From Armillaria gallica (Eukaryota; Basidiomycota; Agaricomycetes; Agaricales; Physalacriaceae), in assembly GCA_037576215.1 (NCBI GenBank), contig JBANDB010000003.1, positions 310,001 through 374,000 of the forward strand: 64,000 bases of DNA, given 5' to 3'. The position numbers were made by a program, and so were the translations under genes. Within the stretch, counting starts at the first letter, position 1. Each line of letters begins with the position of its first letter. Below, in pieces: positions 45,855 to 58,305 of this stretch. The notes under the pieces are model-generated. The model worked only from the letters and a program-made list of their open reading frames with translations, did no database searches and was not told the DNA's origin.

Positions 45855-48800
45855 ATGACCTCCCCCTCTGACCATTGTGGTAGATCACCATGTCCAGGAC
45901 CTGATCCTAATACTGAACTTCCATGCTTAAATATCAATGTACCACCTGAGACACATATTTCATCTCAGTTAGATTGTCCACATAAACATCCCATGCCTGT
46001 AGTACCAACTCTTCCTGTCTTTCCAAGAAGTAAACATTGTAGACAATTATGTGGTGGTGCTCCTGAAGGATCATGATTACCTTCACCACCTCCACAGCCA
46101 CCATTATCATTACCACATCAGCATCAACCACCGCATGCTGTTTCTATACCACTTCCTCTGGCAAGACGTCCATATGCTGAGGTGTACTCCCAGCATGATA
46201 TTGGGAGTAGAAAATGGATGTGTGAATGTTGTGGGGCATTACATTGGCATGATGAGCGAATTAAAAATAAGTCAAAAGCTACACCACATTTTGGGATATG
46301 CTGTCTACAAGAGCAGGTCAAATTACCTCCTCTTCTTCCTGCTCCTGCCATTCTTCAAAATCTTCTTTGTAGTGACAATCCAATGTCAAAAGCCTTCTTA
46401 CAGGATATCAGGCAGTATAATGCAGCATTGGCATTTACATCCATGGCTGTAAAAGTTGATGAGGCAATTACCAACTCTTCAGGACCATACTGCTTTCATG
46501 TATCTGGCGAGCTTCATCACTGGATGGGATCTCTGCTGCCTGAGGAAGGGGGGGAATTGTCTTATGCACAGCTGTATATACATGATCCAGTGGAGGCATT
46601 GCATATGCGTAATTGCCACAATCCTAACTTAAATCCTGAAATCATGTCCCAATTACAGGATTTAATACAGGATGTGAATCCATATGTTACTTTATATCAA
46701 CATGCATATCTCATTATGAAAGAAAAACCCTATGAAGAGTATCCAAATATTGAAATACAATTGCATGTGGGTGATGGAACTGATGGGCAACAATATAATC
46801 TTCCAACAGTAAATGAGTTGGCTGCTATTATTCCTGGAGATGGATCTGAGTCTGTTCAAAATGATCAAGATATTGTTTTACATATGCATGATCATTCTCT
46901 CAAACGCATTAGCCAACTTCATCCAAGTTATCAACCTCTTCATTATGTTCTCCTTTTTCCATATGGAGAATTGGGTTGGAATATACATATGCTCCTGGAA
47001 GAGACTGAAACAAGTGAACATAGAGAACATTAAAAGATTACTCAGCATATGTATTATGCTTATTGTCTACAGGACCATCCAATATTTGAACCAAATGCAC
47101 CATTGTATAGAGGAGAACAGCTGTACCAACAATATATTGTGGATGCATGGGCCTCAATTAAACAAAGTAATCTCAACTGGGTTTGAAACAATCAGAAAAC
47201 TATCTGTGCAGATCTGTATAAGGGAGTGGTGGATGCAGCTACTAATGCTGATGGATTGCAAGACTCTGGCCAGTGTATTGTCCTACCTTCATCACATACT
47301 AGCAGTCCCCATGCAATGTATCAGCTGTATCAGGACTCTATGGCAATTTGTAGAGCTTTGCAGAAACCAGATATCTTTCTTACAATGACAGCAAACCCAC
47401 AGTGGCCAGAAATTGTTGAGGCTCTGAAGCGTACAGATGGACCAGATCAGAAGGTGGAGGATCAACCAGATATTGTGGCCAGGGTTTTCCAGTTGAAGGA
47501 GGCCTTACTAGATGAAATCAAGAAAGGTGGAATATTTGGCAAAGTCAGGGCTATGGTGCATACTATTGAATTTCAGAAGTGTGGACTCCCTCATATGCAT
47601 CTTTTGATTTTTCTGGATCCTGAAGACAAGATTTGCTCACCTGCTGATGCTGATTTAGTCTCATGTGCTCAGATTCCTGATCCTGTTACTCAGTCAATTC
47701 TTTATGAGATTGTCACCAGATGCATGGTCCATGGTCCATGTGATGATCACTGCAAGGGGCCTGATGGTCACTATACAAAGAACTTTCCAAAAGAATTCAA
47801 TGAGTATACTGAATTCACCAATGATGGATATCCAAATTTGGCACATCCTAACAATGGTTGTGAGTATGTTAAAATATGTGGTCAAACCCATACTGTCTAT
47901 ACCAACCATGATATTTTCCCATACAATCCTTATCTCAGTGCAAAATATAACTATCACATCAATGTAGAGGTTTGTGTTTCTGTCAAGGCCATCAAATATA
48001 TCCATAAATACATTTACAAGGGCCATGACAGGACTACATTAGAGGTTCAGGATCATGATGAGATCAAGAAGTTTCTGAATGCATACTACATCTCTGCTAT
48101 TGAATCATGCTGGAGAATCTTTTTATTTTAACTACATCAAGAGGAGCCAAATGTTGTCTGTCTTCAGGTCCATCTCCCTGATGAACAGCTTATCACATAT
48201 GATGAGAATGACAGTCCAGAAGAGGTGTTAGCAGCTGCAGAGGCAAAGACAACTACTCTGTTACAATGGTTTGAGCTCAATAAGAGAGATCCAAATGCAT
48301 GCCAATATTTATATCAGGAGATTCCTGCTCACTATACCTGGAACAAGAGAAAATGGAATCTACACCAAAGATATACTACTATTGGCATTACTATTGGCCA
48401 AATGTATCAAGCTGCCCCCTCATCTGGTGAACGATTCTATCTACAGCTTCTTTTAACTGCTGTTACTGGTGCTTAATCCTTCCAACACTTATGCACTGTC
48501 AACAATGTGGAGTGTGCTACTTTCAAGGAGGCATGCATTGCTATGGGACTGCTGGAAAATGATAATGAATGAAGACAATGCTTACAGGAGGCAGCTATTA
48601 TGCAGTCAGGAGCACAGTTACAATCACTGTTTGTGACCCTTCTTCTCTTCTGCCAGCCTGCAAAGCCAGATGAACTGTGGGAGGAGTTCAAGGAGAACAT
48701 TTGTGATGATTTGGCATATAAGCTCTGCCAACGTGATGTTCCAAATCCAACAGATGCTCAGCTCTATGATTTTGGTCTCCATCTTATCAATAAGCTTCTT

Positions 48801-50379
48801 TAATCTCATGGTCATCATCTCTCTGAGTGGACCCAGATGCCAGCCTCTACCATGGACTGGGCTGCTTATGAAGATAATCCTCTTCTGGCTGCACAGCTGG
48901 CCTATGATATCCCATCTCTGCAACAATTAGTTGCAAACAATCTTCAAACATTCAATGAAGAGCAAAAGACTGCCTATAATACTGTGTTTGACTCTGCTAT
49001 GAATGAACGAGGGAAATTGGTATTTCTGCATAGTGCTGGAGGTGGTGAAAAGACTTTTATATACAATACTATTGCTGCTGCTGTTCATGCTGAAGGAAAG
49101 ATTGCATTGACCTGTGCCTCCTCTGGTATATCAGCAATTCTCTTAGTTGGAGGGTGTACCAGCCACAGCACCTTCAAAATTCCAATTCCCTCATGTGATG
49201 ATACAACATGCAGCATTCACAGAGGCACTCACTTAGCTGAACCTCTCTCATCATTTGGGATGAGGTTCCTATGCAGAAATGACATGATATTGAGACTGTT
49301 GACTGTACTCTTCATGATATCTGCAATAAGGATGTTCCTTTTGGTGGAAAAACTGTACTTTTTGGTGGTATGTGTGTTTATTCTGAGTCACTATAGATTG
49401 TCATTTCTGATTATTTATTTTAGGAAACTTTCATCAGACATTGCCAGTTGTTTCACAAGAATCGCAGGAGCAGATTGTTGCAGCTTCATTTCACCATTCA
49501 CCTTTATGGCCTCACATTGAAGTCATTCATTTAAAGAAAAACATATGCCTGGATCAGACTCCTGAAAAGGTAGAGTTTGCCTGTTGGCTACTTACTGTTG
49601 GTGCAGGTGAAGGACTTACCAATGATTGTACTATCACTCTTCCTGCTTCTATGCATCTGGCCAACAATTCACTCCCTGAACTCATTCAATATATCTGTCC
49701 AAACATTCAAGCTGGCCACTTCCAAGACCACTGCTTTTTAGAACAAACAATTCTCTCTGGATGCAATGATGATGTTAATGAAATCAATCAACAGGTTCTG
49801 GATATGTTTCCAGGACAAGAGACAGTTTATTGGAGTACAGACAAGACAATAGAGGAAGAGTTGGATGATGCTGCTACTCTTTATCCAGTGGAGTTTCTTC
49901 AAAACTTCAATGCCTCTGGATTGCCACATGCAAAGCTGGCTCTCAAAGTTGGATGTCCTCTTATGCTTCTCCACAATCTGGATCCAGCAAATAGCCTGTG
50001 TAATGGGACATAGATGATTCTCATACATTTCCATCCTCATGTATTGGAATGTTGTCTTCTCAGTGGTAACAATGCAGGCAAGGCTGTTTTCATCCCATGC
50101 ATCACAATCAATGCAGATACAGCTGAACTTCCTATTGCATTTTCACATCGCCAATTTCCAGTCAGGTTGGCTTTTGCAATGACAATCAACAAGTCTCAAG
50201 GACAGTCAGTTACTTATGTTGTTTTAGATTTATGTACTCCTGTTTTTTTTCATGGACAACTCTATGTAGCACTTAGCCATTGCACCTCTGGACAATGGAT
50301 TCGAGTTCTCTTTCCAGATACAGAAAAAGGTACAAATACTTTGAATATTGTATACCCTGAGGCTTTATTACATTCATAA
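45855..50379 (+). pseudogene. Helitron RepHel transposase (HUH Rep plus PIF1-type helicase), multiply broken
   Basis: One frame runs from about 46182 to 49240. It has a Cys pair (CECCGALHWHDERI), then the Helitron-like N domain (TMTANPQWPEIVEAL). The HUH Rep motif GLPHMHLLIF lies at 47587-47616 and the two-tyrosine motif KYIHKYIYKG at 47994-48023. The PIF1 helicase follows: Walker A HSAGGGEKTF (49030-49059, Gly changed to Glu before Lys), Walker B IIWDEVPMQ in a shifted frame near 49250, an intron at 49368-49433, QTLPVVSQESQ, and motif VI MTINKSQGQS with HGQLYVALSH to 50379. In-frame stops lie at 47031, 47184, 48129, 48474, 48570, 48801 and 50011, and there is one frameshift near 49240. Intact, it would drive rolling-circle transposition. 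This copy is dead. Confidence 0.9.
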
Positions 50380-50482
50380 TACATATTTTTTTCTGAACTA
50401 ATAACTGACACTCCCAAGTAATAAGCTGGGTTTGGGGTGGGCCCCAACAAGCCAAAGTCCCATGTCATAGTCAGGTTGCTGG

Positions 50483-50504
50483 GACCCAAGGTACAAGGGT
50501 CTAG
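50483..50504 (+). other. Candidate Helitron 3' terminus (hairpin then CTAG)
   Basis: GACCC and GGGTC flank a 9-base loop and are followed directly by TAG, giving a CTAG end about 125 bp after the helicase stop. Helitrons end in a short hairpin and CTRR, but normally the hairpin lies about 10 bases before the end, so this is only a candidate. A second hairpin, TTGGGGTGGGCCCCAA, lies near 50435. Confidence 0.25.
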
Positions 50505-52153
50505 CAATTGTGACAAAGACATGGGGCATAGGCTTGTGCATGAGAATCAAGTGTGATTATGTCATCACTAGGTGATTGTGATGTGACAAGTCATACTCCA
50601 TCAAAGAGTGAGTCATGACAACTTAATATGATTCAGTCATTGACTCATAAATGTATATTTAGCCCTAAATGACCTCTCATGACTCGCTAAATGACTCATT
50701 TGTATAATATATAAGTAGATAGCTAACTGAGGGAAATATATCTCTTTTTACTCTCTCTAACCATGCTATACCTTAAGTTTTGGACCTGTTGCAGGCCAGA
50801 GAAAAGTGCAATCTGGGATTTTACTAAGAAGTACAAGTCTTCATAAGTATTGAGCCTTATCCTCTTCCTCCACTTGCAAATACTTGCTTGCTCGCTCTTG
50901 TAGCCATTGTAGCTATACACTCCACTCAGTAAGAAATACACCACAGCTGCCCTTCAATAGTATGGATCATCATTAAAAGACTTCATTGTGGAATCTCAGG
51001 ACTTGAAGCTCATGTAGATCTAAATAAGATTAGTTCCACCCCACTTCACAGTGATAACCTGTGAGCACCATTATCAGTAGCACCACTTGCAAGTGCTGTG
51101 ACCATGCTCTGTGCCCATGCATTGTCATCCTGATCAGAATTGAGATTTCCAGGAATCACCATATCCATTGAGCTATAATATCAAGGTGAAGATAGAAGAG
51201 ACAGATGAGGGAAAGATCCAGGAAGAAGATAGGTGTCCAGCACTTGATTCTGCCATATTAATATTATCTGACCTCTAGCCAGAATAATATTGAATATCTG
51301 GTAAACACCAGTGCCATGTGCAGATGTGGGGGTGAAAGGAATACAAAGAGATGGAAGGAGACAAGCCAATGTGCAGTCTGCTTATATCATGTTTGATTAC
51401 TCCACAGATCAGTAAGTGAAATGCAAGACATAACTTGTGAGGAAGACCCCAGAGGGGAGGCCTGAAACCCAAAATCCTATGACATTAATACACAGGATCT
51501 ATAGTGTTAAAGGCAAGCTTCAACATAGGGAATATCATCATATGCAAGCAGCAGTGTGGCCAAGATACACCATCGAACATCCGTAGCATGGTGGAATGAA
51601 TCCGACAGAACATGAAACACACAGGATGCCCAAAAAATGCAAACACATAGTTGTATAATGGAGGAGAACATACAGTGGTAACACATGGAACCATAAAAAC
51701 AGAGAACCACAAACACAACAGAACATCAAAAACAAATACAACAGCACATCAAAAAATGTGAACACAGTGATAACACACAGAGGGAAGGATCATCCACATA
51801 TCAAGAGCATCAACAACAGTAGAAAGCAATTAATAAAAGAAAATGTATCAGTTTTGAAGAACACACATATATTATTGTTTCTACTCTGCTATGGATAGCA
51901 TATGAAGGACTTCTTTCTGTTGAACTCTCGCCTTCTCCTTTGGGATATCTTTGTCTCTTATATGGTTTTCATTTGCATGCAGAGCTCCATCAACTCTGAA
52001 CATCCCAATTAACAGTGTCCTTGTTATCTCTTTCAGAATACAAAAGTGCATCCTGATTGATATAGTACTCAAGCATACAATCTCAACCACTGTTTGACAT
52101 CCTATATGTCTACAATCAAAACTTGTGCTAAGTAAGTGTCAAACATGATAAAT
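50505..52153. other. Gene-free stretch downstream of HET gene A
   Basis: No credible gene. It contains a TATA-like stretch (TATAATATATAAGTAG at 50703) followed by a pyrimidine-rich tract, as in LTR promoters, but no repeat partner in the window. CpG is rare throughout. The 3' UTR of HET gene A must lie at its right end. Confidence 0.4.
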
Positions 52154-54065
52154 TCAACAAAGAAAAATTCTACTCTTTTCAAGGCCAAGTTCCCTGAGCC
52201 TCACTTGTTCATCTGCTGACCTGAACACTGACAACTTCTCAAATTTCCCATCCTCTCTTCGCTGACCAACTACCCATATATCAACTGGTAAATTACATGT
52301 GTCATTGCAGCCAATGAGTGTATATAATCCATTGGGTATTAGGTATGTATGGGCTGCCACAATTTTGAAGGTGTGATGTGACCCAGCAGCATCATTGAAG
52401 ACCATCTCTCCTTGTTGATGATTCCTTTCCTTTTGTCTCTCTGCTAAGCCACACACATCCACAGAATCAATACAAAAACCCTCATACCAATCTGCATCTG
52501 TATCATCTGTGTGATTGACAGGTCCTGGCCATGAACACAAATATGGTACAAAATATTTGAATGCCATGATTTGCTGCCATGATGGCCGCCAATGTTTGTT
52601 TCCCTTCCCAGGCTCAGGGAAATAGAAGAACAAACGTGCCCGAGATGCAGGCGACATAGCATCCATGAGCACTTCCCATGCATCCACATCAGACTTCTCT
52701 GCATCATATATTGGGATAAATTTAGGGTAGAGAAGGTATGCTAAGCCAGCAACTTTATCCAAAGACTTTGTTGACACCCGGTTCTGCATCTCTAACACAA
52801 GTTCAAGGACCATGTCCCGTTGTCGTATCTTCCGCAAGTGTGCCAGTTGTTCATCAAACATCTTCCAAGCCTCCTTTTCCACGATGTCATGATCCCTGGT
52901 CTCCCCACCAATGATGTCATTATTGGTGAACTCCTGCAGTGTCCATGCGCGTCGGAACCAACACCGATCACTCTCAAAGTAGTCCGGTGTCAAATGCAGT
53001 GGCTGACCCAATCCATTGAAGTAGCACACCATATGTAGACCACGATAGACCCACCCAATTGTGGGCACATCCAGCTTCCACTCCTCCAAGCGCAGATGCT
53101 CATTCTTCCCGCCCTCCTGCCGCAAACACAGAACGTCGAGCCATGCGTACTCCGCTCCGAGGTTCAGCATCTCGATGCGGATCAGATCAAGATCGGCATC
53201 CTTCGGCATGGGCACAGGCCACTCGTATCCGTTGATGGGTGTCATCACATCCACACGGTCCTTCTCGTCCACCCACGCATGTGATATTCCCCATGGTAGT
53301 CTGCCTGCAACCCAGTATGGCACTACCCGGTTAGCGTACAGATCCCACACACGCCGGGGATGCACATTCCGCCTTGTGATCCTGTCACGGACGAGCACCT
53401 CTCTCCGCATCTCCCTGTCTTTCTGTTCCCGGGTATGTATTTCGTGTTCGATGGCAGCGACGTCATAGTAATACCAATAGGGCCGTAAATGAGCGTAGAC
53501 TGTCCCAAAGTCGACATTTCGTGCAACGTATGATTTGAGAATTGAGTGTAGTGTCACTATTCCTAAGAGACTAAGGGTTCTTGATTGCAGTGTATAAGAC
53601 GTGCCGAGTGTCACGTTGAGCTTTGCCATAACCCCGTCAATACCAAGGATAGTGCAGGGAGTGTCGGCAAGAGCGGATGAAATCACTGGTTGATTACCAG
53701 TGTAGGACCGTTGCTTCAACACCGGAATGGTCAATTCCGGCCGGCCAGTCTCGATGAGGGCAGAGAGTGTGACCTCGGGAAGATCAGGATCTTGGTGATA
53801 TAATGGAGGACGTTTTCTGGCTGCTTTATTTAGCTGCTTCTAGTTATTACAGACAGAGGTATTACCTTTATCATAGTACGAAGATACTCGTGGACGCGTG
53901 AACAATTCGAACACAGACATTTTCTGGTCCCGCCCCCATTCTGACAGAGATGATTTCTTCCGCACCCAATATCGTTTCCAACGGGCAACGGGCATTTCCT
54001 CTAATCGTGCGGGAATGAATGTAAAAATCGCCGAAAAAAAGGAAACAACACGTACCATGGTCCAT
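52154..54065 (-). CDS. HET-domain protein A (heterokaryon-incompatibility type), three exons
   Basis: Exons on the minus strand are 54065-54056, 54000-53866 and 53823-52154, giving about 604 residues. Introns of 55 and 42 nt have GT donors and AG acceptors and keep the frame. The start (MDHEEMPVARWK) was chosen because paralogue B has the same exon pattern. The HET domain shows WGISHAWVDEKD (about residues 226-236), YAWLDVLCLRQ (274-284) and CWFRRAWTLQEF (336-347). These match the family's conserved blocks, including the D/E-like and W..R.WTLQE positions. Upstream is a conserved region (LPEVTLSALIETG), and downstream is an uncharacterised C-terminal half with no NACHT, WD or TPR repeats. HET proteins typically trigger cell death or growth arrest on non-self recognition. 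It is intact, but its 3' third is CpG-poor like the repeat island. Confidence 0.88.
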
Positions 54066-54580
54066 CGTCAACGTAGCGCTGTAGTAATTTGTGATCGCAC
54101 TAAGAGGTTTCCGTTGCGCAGACTCGTGTCGTCTTCGTGGTTAGAAGTAAAGAAGGCGGACTAGCGCTCGGTGCATCAAAACGTGTCGCCATCAGCACGC
54201 TCTTGCCAAACGGATAGGCGCCCAGGGAAACGCCAAGGGGAGGTATCATTTTATGCGGCGATATACATCTGGATGAGGGCACCTCATATGAGAAATAAAC
54301 GTGTGGATTTCCGCGGGGACTCACAAGTTATATTAGCTATGCAGGCGATGAACCATGTATCTGATTTCCAAATCATTGTTCGCCGCATACATCCATCACT
54401 GTTACAGGCCAAGGCTCTATGAATGCAAAAACGATCAATTTCCGAACGTGCACTATGCCAATTCCATTACTCGGCACGAAAAATGTACTGCTTTCTACTC
54501 AAAACCGTGAGATCGAAAATCTTTATATCACAAATCTCGCCGCTCATAATGTACCTAATCGAGCGTTCTGTGGTCATCGA
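54066..54580. other. Upstream region of HET gene A
   Basis: About 500 bp without a credible gene. CpG content is normal. No distinct promoter motif was recognised. Confidence 0.4.
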
Positions 54581-54585
54581 GCGTG

Positions 54586-55200
54586 CTAAATAAATAAGTC
54601 ATTAGCACGGCGGCTGAGAGCACGTAAGAGGGAAAAAATGGCATAGCATGCGTGCCTCAAACAGATCCGAGATCCACACAACAACCCGGCATACATCCTA
54701 TCGAAGAACTGGAGTCCAACTGCGCAAAAGAAAGTCAAGGAGAGTAGTGGGGAATGACACATCGTCGTGCCATAGCATAATCTGTCCAAACCATTCCTGA
54801 GCGAAAATTAAAGACAAGGTCAACAGGCTGGCGCTTAGCCTCTCGCTATTGGATTCATTCAGTGGGACCTGGAAAGAGAAATAACAACGGGGGATAAAGG
54901 GACGAAACCGTTCTGACCCATCCATCATAATGCGGAGTATGTGTCACAGTTAGAATTGGCGCCAAATTGGTCAAAGCTCCCATCGCGCACCGCCTCCGGT
55001 CTCTACTGAAAAGGTAATTCGAATCAGGATTCGCCAGTCTGGCCATCGTTCTCCCTCTACCGCTTCCAGACTGCACATCCAGAGTGAAAGAATATGCAAC
55101 CCAAAAAGTGCTGCCGGAATATTTACCGTCTTCGTGCAGTTGCTTATCAATCAATTCTGAAAAAAAAAAAAAAAAAAAGAAACGGCGAGTAAAATGCACA
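54586..55200 (-). CDS. Unidentified multi-exon gene (partial model)
   Basis: A strong acceptor (18 T then CAG, near 55158) opens ELIDKQLHEDG, with a GTAAAT donor after it. A later exon encodes NPDSNYLFSRDRRRCAMGAL and THTPHYDGW, ending at a GT donor near 54915. A third encodes LSASLLTLSLIFAQEWFG. The last two have counterparts in the decayed copy at 28850-29200, at the same intron position, which supports them as real exons. The start, end and full intron set are unresolved, and joining frames requires assumptions. No known domain was recognised. Confidence 0.4.
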
Positions 55201-55720
55201 CTTATTTGCTACTCACTGATGGGTATTAATGTCTCCAATCGGATTTAAGTTCTGTTCTTGTCACGGCACATTCTTGGGTTAAAAGACGCTGACAATTGTC
55301 AGTTAGAGTATAGCACGAAAGACCAGCGTGCTGTCATTCGATCCTGCGAAAAAGTACTGGAGAGATTTCATTTCAAGGTTACCTCCTACGACCGTTGTAG
55401 GATTAATCTTATTCCATCCGTTGGCAAAAAGGATCAATGAGAAACGAGTAATGGTTTTCATTGGAAAATGCAAGCGTATCAAAGACAAAGTTTGAAAAAG
55501 AATCGCAGCAAAAGCAGTTCACTACATACATCTCATGACGTACATCTGCAAAACGATGTACATCCCGTTAAACCAGAGTCCAGACATCCATAGCGAGATT
55601 AGAGTAACCAGCGGACGTTGCAACAAAGATCGAGTCTAGTATCAAAATATTAGCTCCGCTGAATAGTAACAGAGCGCACCTGGACACGCACCCAATATGT
55701 ATCGACATAGCTTTCCGAGT

Positions 55721-57902
55721 TTACCAAGCAGGGCGCTTAGAGCGTGGCGACGATGCGGCTCCTAGTATACACGAAACTAGGTTCAAGCGACTATATGCAC
55801 CTATAGAAAGGCGGTCAGAACAGGGTCAATCGGAGAAGAGGACGACTTACATAGGTAAGCTCGTAAACGAGTACCCTTGGTCCCTCTACCCAACGTCGCA
55901 AGTCTCCCGTATTCCATCCATACCTCTCGGGCTATTTTCTGTACCTCCGGATAGTTGATCTCCAGACGTAGATGTTCCGTCGCCGTCGATACAACCGAGG
56001 ACCCTATGCGGAAGAAAAGGTTTTGCCGAGTCTTCTCGTCTTCCCCTGAATAACAAACATGGAACGTTGTTTTCTTACCTTGGATAACGGTGAGCACAGG
56101 TGAAATAGAGAAAATGCCAAGCTTACCCTTCAAAAACGCTCTGCCTCCGTATCCAGCCATTGCTCTTGATTTGAACGTCCGATGATGTCGGGACCTGGAG
56201 GGAACTTTGTAAAGAAGCCCATCCACCTCCAGCTTTACGCCGTTCTAAACCAGGTTCGGATAACTTGCTGAGTCTCTTCCTAGACGATTAGACGAGCTTG
56301 AGTTCCAGGTGACTACGTCTGCACTCGTATCCATCCATCTCTACTGGTGACATCTTCACCTCGTCCTTCCGATAAGCCCATTCCAGAGGCCTAATCGACG
56401 CGTCTATTGATGGCGAATGTGTGAATTATGACCGGGGTGGATTGCAGACTGCTTGTGGCACGGTTTTATGCAGATAGCCGAGCAGTGAGGGATAAAAGCA
56501 CGATGAATTGCTTTTGCTAAGCGACAAACAGCGAAGTGTGTGATCTTTACCAGATGTCGAGAAGTTTCAGGCACTAAATACATATAACATCTATCAATCA
56601 CTCTGCTCGTTTCACAAGAATAGATCGTCAACTAACTAGGGAGCGTCTCTTCAATTCGGCACCGAAACATTCATTTCTGTAGCCTGTTCCAACGATTGGC
56701 AAACAGCATCCCGCTTCTCAAATGGGAATTGTGCCGAGTATACGAGAAGTGTGGCGAATACCTGCAGATCTGCACCAATTGGATTATCAAGGGTCCGTAA
56801 TCTACTAGAGATGTTAGCCATTGGAGACAAGAGGGAGCGAGAGGAAATGTACCTTGTACCCTCTGCAACGCTCGCTCCCCTTCCGAGGCCAATCAAAAGC
56901 CAAACTTGAGTAGACTCCCGAAATGCTGTAGTTACGGCATGCCCGAGGACGAGTTTCTTATCGCTGATCTGGGGAAATAGAATTTATTAACCGACAGTCA
57001 AAAAGAGCAGTAATCACGTACCTTATATTGACGATAGCGATAAAAAGAAGGCAGAAGCTGAAGTATGCTGTTATGCACCAGCAATTTTCACCTGTGCCTT
57101 CGAATGTGTTGAAGATGGGCCGGGACTCCAATCTAACAACAACTGTGGCGGCGCGCGAAGAGACCAGTACTAGGACAATTGTCTCATGGGAGCCAATGTT
57201 CCCTGCAGAGCCGATATTAGCTCTGCTTGGGCGAGAGAAATGTCCAGCACAACGTACCAGCTCACCGGAGATAATTTAAGAATAATCCTGAACCCTTACA
57301 GTGACATTCAGTTGTCCGTATGAAATGAAGACGTCGAAACATTGGGGGAATTGATCACTTAAATATGACAACATGCTACAGAGACTGATCAGTTCGACAA
57401 AGGCCGAGAGGAAAGTAAACGGTGCACACGATACGCCTGGTACTTTGACCACGTAAGGATCCCCTCGAAAGCCTTGCCTGATTAGCGCTTTTGCCTCTTA
57501 CATCTTCGGCGAAAAGGTTTCAAGGTTGCATAGTTTCAGTAACATGGGTAATTTGAATGACGACCCCGACACCTATAGACAAAGGTGAGCAGAAATAACA
57601 AAATACAAGAATATTGCGCACCGTGCGCGTGATGGCTCCCGAGTTGAGCTGATCTAAGACTCCGTACGAGTTCTGTTGTCGTACCTCCATGCAGGTTTGC
57701 TATTTTATATGCTGTAAGTCAAGGCCCCACACATTGACGATCCAGAGTACTCACAGGGAGATGGTATATGAACACCACAGCAAAGATTTGCCATATCACA
57801 TCGCTTCGCCCTCCCTCAATCAAGACACGCGTAATCCAGTGGGCGGTCTCGATAGCTGTCGAGCCCAAGCTCGCTTAGCAGTCTGCAGAAGGCCATCTTA
57901 GA
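55721..57902 (-). CDS. Unidentified multi-exon gene or genes, partly hydrophobic
   Basis: Frame-consistent pieces follow on the minus strand. An exon to 57760 reads TAIETAHWITRVLIEGGRSD and IWQIFAVVFIYHLP with a GTGAGT donor. At 57470-57310 comes FLSAFVELISLCSMLSYLSD. At 57205-57025 is TIVLVLVSSRAATVVV and AYFSFCLLFIAIVNI, then a 60-nt intron to DKKLVLGHAVTTAFRES (56970-56850) and VFATLLVYSAQFPFEKRD. A last part at 56230-55721 reads LEVDGLLYKVPSRS, HLRLEINYPEVQKIAREVW and ends CILGAASSPRSKRPAW, with introns at 55801-55850 and about 56046-56080. The hydrophobic exons suggest a membrane protein. The last part (a V.G.LY.VPR-like motif) may be a separate gene. Decayed relatives lie at 2.6-4.0 and 7.4 kb. 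Confidence 0.4.
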
Positions 57903-58179
57903 CGAGTCCATGCATCCATGGTATGCCGACACACCATGAGCTCCAAATTTCGGTCGTCGTGTGATGATTGTCCTCTAAAAATGTAGCTTCATGATCGCTA
58001 CTCGGTAGGTCGTGAGTGTGTCGATTCTGAAGCGTAGCCGGCGTTCCAGAGGTCAAGCCCTGTGCGCAGGATGGCGCAAGGATGGCGTCGTCCTATCTGC
58101 GCGCCAAGTCACCAAACGAGTAAGAGTCATAGAAGAAAAGCTCACCTCAGTCGGCTAGTCAGTATGGCAGATTATTACG

Positions 58180-58305
58180 TTCATGATGAGAGGGTTATAC
58201 TTAGTGGACGAGAATGAAAATGGTGGGAGCTACGGGAATCAACAAATGCCAACAAGTCGGGAGACGGGCCGCGGGCCGTTATTCCGGCAACTACCATCAC
58301 CAAGT
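58180..58305 (+). repeat. Segment shared with 590-720
   Basis: See the entry at 590-720. Here it lies just upstream (relative to the minus strand) of the multi-exon gene at 55.7-57.9 kb. This copy keeps more CpG (GAGACGGGCCGCGGGCC against GAGACGGGCCAGGGGCC). Confidence 0.6.

Noticed and set aside
50575..50945. Solo LTR with TATA box and TG...CA-like ends
   Set aside because: No partner copy in the window and no target-site duplication. The terminal match is too short to support it.
55159..55180. Poly-A run as a retroposon tail
   Set aside because: On the minus strand it is the poly-pyrimidine tract directly before a CAG acceptor, and no retroposon body or duplication adjoins it.
57028..57279. 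Plus-strand 83-codon frame
   Set aside because: It lies opposite splice-consistent, hydrophobic exons on the minus strand and has no domain.
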